From assembly GCA_937907405.1 (NCBI GenBank), contig CALCIC010000097.1, positions 1 to 7,175 on the forward strand: 7,175 bases of DNA, given 5' to 3'. This document shows positions 5,545-7,175 of this stretch, piece after piece. Source of the stretch: an uncultured Isosphaeraceae bacterium. GTDB lineage: Bacteria; Planctomycetota; Planctomycetia; Isosphaerales; Isosphaeraceae. The notes below the pieces were generated by a model that saw only the letters and a list, made by a program, of their open reading frames with translations, made no database searches and was not told the origin of the DNA. The translations under genes and the position numbers were made by a program. Position 1 is the first letter of the stretch, and each line of letters opens with the position of its first letter.

Positions 5545-6705
5545 ATGCATTCTCATCTCTTCCCAGCTCGCCGCCGCGCGAGTCGGGGATTCACGCTGAT
5601 CGAGTTGTTGGTCGTGATCGCCATCATCGCGGTTTTGATCGCCCTGCTGCTGCCGGCGGTTCAATCGGCTCGCGAGGCCGCTCGCCGCTCGCAGTGCGTC
5701 AACAACATGAAGCAGCTCGGGCTTGCGCTGCACAACTACCACCAGACCATCAACGTGTTCCCGCCGGGCGGCGTCAACGGCATTAATGCCGCCGGCCAGT
5801 CCTGCCAGGGGACCACGCACGGCCCCAACTGCTACGAGTGGGGAGCTTGGAGCGCGCAGGCGATGCTCCTGCCCTACATGGAGCAGACGCCCGTCTACAA
5901 CTCCATCAACTTCAACGTTTTGGGGCGTGGCAATGGGTTCGGCGAGTCCATGAACACAACCGCGACGACGTCGGCCATTACGTCGTTCCTCTGCCCCTCC
6001 TCCACCCCTCCCCCCCGAACCCAGGCCTGGCGCTGGTACAACCAGTTCTACCCGGGCAACACCTACTTCGTCAGCGCGGGTTCGACCATCATGTGGCTGG
6101 GGTGGCCGGTCAACGTGCCCAACGGCATCTTCAGCATCGGCGGGCCGGCCTACGGCATCCGCGACATTCAGGACGGCTCGTCCAACACCATCGCCATGGG
6201 CGAATGGCGCGGCGGCGACTTCAACGACGCCAAGCGGAGCATCCAGGACATCGTCGGCATCCAGTGGGCTTCCGCGGGCTGGCCGAGCGTCCCCAACCGG
6301 AACATGGACGGCCCGTTCTCGAACATGCCGGCGGGTGCGGCTTACCTGGTTCCCGCGCTCCAGCAGTGCTCTCAGGCCTGGTTGTCCGGGTCGGCCACGA
6401 GCTACGGCACCAACGGCCAGCGGAGCTGGAACGGCCGCTTCTGGCACGTCGGCAACTACGGCCACGCCTACGGCAACATCCTGGTCCCCCCCAACTCGCA
6501 ATACCCGTATTGCCAGTTCTGGGACACCAACAGCGACTTCGACTCGGCCGGCGTCAACGGCCTTTCGAGCTTCCACCCCGGCGGCGCCAACGTCTGCTTC
6601 GCCGACGGTTCGGTGCGGTTCCTGAAGAACAGCGTGGCGTGGAACACGCTCTGGGGTCTCGGCTCGATGGCCCAGGGTGAGACGATCAGCTCCGACCAGT
6701 ATTGA
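5545..6705 (+). CDS. DUF1559 domain protein with prepilin-type N-terminus (pseudopilin-like)
   Basis: A 386-residue protein. Residues 1-15 form a basic leader (RRRASRG) cut by prepilin peptidase after Gly15; the mature protein starts FTLIE, with the required Glu at mature position 5, and a hydrophobic helix runs to about residue 39. The motif SAREAARRSQCVNNMKQLGL follows, then LALHNYH, the hallmark start of the DUF1559 domain found in large numbers in planctomycetes. Near the C-terminus FHPGGANVCFADGSVRFLK carries the H-x9-DG signature (His344, Asp354, Gly355). The middle is rich in G, N, W and Y, as usual for this beta-rich surface domain. The protein is expected to be membrane-inserted and exposed outside the cytoplasm, perhaps in a pilus- or secretion-like filament; its true role is not known. 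AGAGG at 5534-5538 is 6 nt before the ATG. It belongs to one unit with the upstream lipoprotein and ends before a strong terminator. Confidence 0.96.
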   Translation: MHSHLFPARRRASRGFTLIELLVVIAIIAVLIALLLPAVQSAREAARRSQCVNNMKQLGLALHNYHQTINVFPPGGVNGINAAGQSCQGTTHGPNCYEWGAWSAQAMLLPYMEQTPVYNSINFNVLGRGNGFGESMNTTATTSAITSFLCPSSTPPPRTQAWRWYNQFYPGNTYFVSAGSTIMWLGWPVNVPNGIFSIGGPAYGIRDIQDGSSNTIAMGEWRGGDFNDAKRSIQDIVGIQWASAGWPSVPNRNMDGPFSNMPAGAAYLVPALQQCSQAWLSGSATSYGTNGQRSWNGRFWHVGNYGHAYGNILVPPNSQYPYCQFWDTNSDFDSAGVNGLSSFHPGGANVCFADGSVRFLKNSVAWNTLWGLGSMAQGETISSDQY

Positions 6706-6728
6706 CCGATCGGTCGGATCGAAAACCC

Positions 6729-6752
6729 CGGCACGCCTCTCGAGGCGTGCCG
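6729..6752. terminator. Perfect 10-bp hairpin behind the DUF1559 gene
   Basis: CGGCACGCCT (6729-6738) and AGGCGTGCCG (6743-6752) pair perfectly with the loop CTCG, 23 bp after the stop codon. No T-tract follows. It precedes the true intrinsic terminator by 11 nt and may block 3' exonucleases or form a tandem termination signal. Confidence 0.6.
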
Positions 6753-6763
6753 CTCGCTCTTCC

Positions 6764-6799
6764 AGCCCGTCCCCGCCCTTGGTGGAGACGGGCTTTTTT
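6764..6799 (+). terminator. Intrinsic terminator of the cassette
   Basis: AGCCCGTC (6764-6771) and GACGGGCT (6787-6794) form a perfect 8-bp stem, directly followed by a run of T (six T from 6794 to 6799). This is a canonical Rho-independent terminator for the plus strand and closes the lipoprotein/DUF1559 transcript immediately before the second leader copy begins. Confidence 0.85.
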
Positions 6800-6805
6800 C
6801 ATTTC

Positions 6806-7175
6806 GAACATGAATCCTAACGTGTGTTCGTCCAGGCGCCGATCATGCGTCATTCAGGGAGACTTGCGTTCCGAGGGACGCTCCGGGAAAACTGGGCTGA
6901 CACGTGTAGGGTTGAGACCGCCCGCCCCGCGAGGACCTGAACGCCCCCGTTTCCGAACAGCCTTCGACCAACACCGTAAACTAGATTATTCGTAAAGAAG
7001 AGAAGTTCAGGGGCTAGCTTCGATTGCGAGCCGCGCGTTACATTTTGTGTAGGTCGGTCTCGCCGAATCCGACGTCGCGGGCTTTCCGACGACCTCGGGG
7101 CGAGACAGGAGGCCGACAGCACGCGGATTTCGAGTACGTCGGGGCGCCGTGCCTCGACAGCCTTGTGGTTGACCG
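6806..7175 (+). repeat. Long repeated leader, copy B (runs to the window end)
   Basis: Second copy of the leader at 4854-5206, same orientation, about 1.95 kb downstream. It contains a 16-nt segment (about 6941-6956) absent from copy A and flanked by GAAC on both sides, plus three single-base indels. Its last 55 nt (7121-7175) are identical to copy A up to the base before the GAGGAAG of copy A's ribosome binding site. The hairpin GCGTTC-CGAG-GGACGC (6866-6881) keeps pairing through a U-G wobble, and the hairpin at 7138-7158 is unchanged. Because copy A leads into a lipoprotein and DUF1559 gene, copy B most likely does too, beyond the window. The region just upstream differs from copy A, so it does not share copy A's candidate promoter. 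Confidence 0.85.

Noticed and set aside
5527..6576. 349-residue minus-strand open frame opposite the DUF1559 gene
   Set aside because: Shadow frame caused by GC-biased third positions; the plus strand encodes an unmistakable prepilin-type DUF1559 protein.
4854..7175. CRISPR array, tRNA or rRNA as explanation of the repeat pair
   Set aside because: Only two long copies about 1.95 kb apart with genes in between, no short regularly spaced repeats, and no cloverleaf or rRNA motif seen.

Overview
This 7.2 kb, GC-rich window (third codon positions mostly G/C) most likely comes from a planctomycete, probably of the Isosphaeraceae type. The main reason is a DUF1559 pseudopilin-like protein (prepilin N-terminus plus a C-terminal H-x9-DG motif), a family greatly expanded in Planctomycetes. 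The lineage is inferred from gene content, not from a marker gene.

Left part (1-1314): the 3' end of a secreted-type alpha/beta-hydrolase esterase (LpqC / PHB-depolymerase-like). It is followed by a decayed 3' remnant of an IS3-family transposase with a plausible terminal repeat. The remnant ends 4 bp before a small cysteine-containing protein that resembles a degenerate ferredoxin.

Middle (1456-4317): a minus-strand ParD/ParE toxin-antitoxin operon with overlapping genes, a candidate sigma70-like promoter and a 25-bp inverted repeat over its -35 box. Divergent from it is a complete M17 leucyl aminopeptidase with all metal-binding and catalytic residues. This converges on a minus-strand hypothetical protein across a GC-rich hairpin.

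Right part (4318-7175): about 0.5 kb without a convincing gene, then a cassette made of a roughly 350-nt leader, a 72-residue lipoprotein, an intergenic hairpin with a T-tract, a DUF1559 pseudopilin-like gene and a strong intrinsic terminator. Directly after the terminator the leader starts again (6806 to the window end), about 92% identical by hand alignment. It stops exactly where the first copy meets its ribosome binding site. The indels between the copies (1, 16, 1 and 1 nt) are not multiples of three, the last 55 nt are identical, and one stem difference becomes a G-U wobble only if the plus strand is transcribed. A duplicated, structured, non-coding leader RNA attached to a lipoprotein/pseudopilin cassette is the most interesting item here. 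A second cassette is predicted just past the window end.
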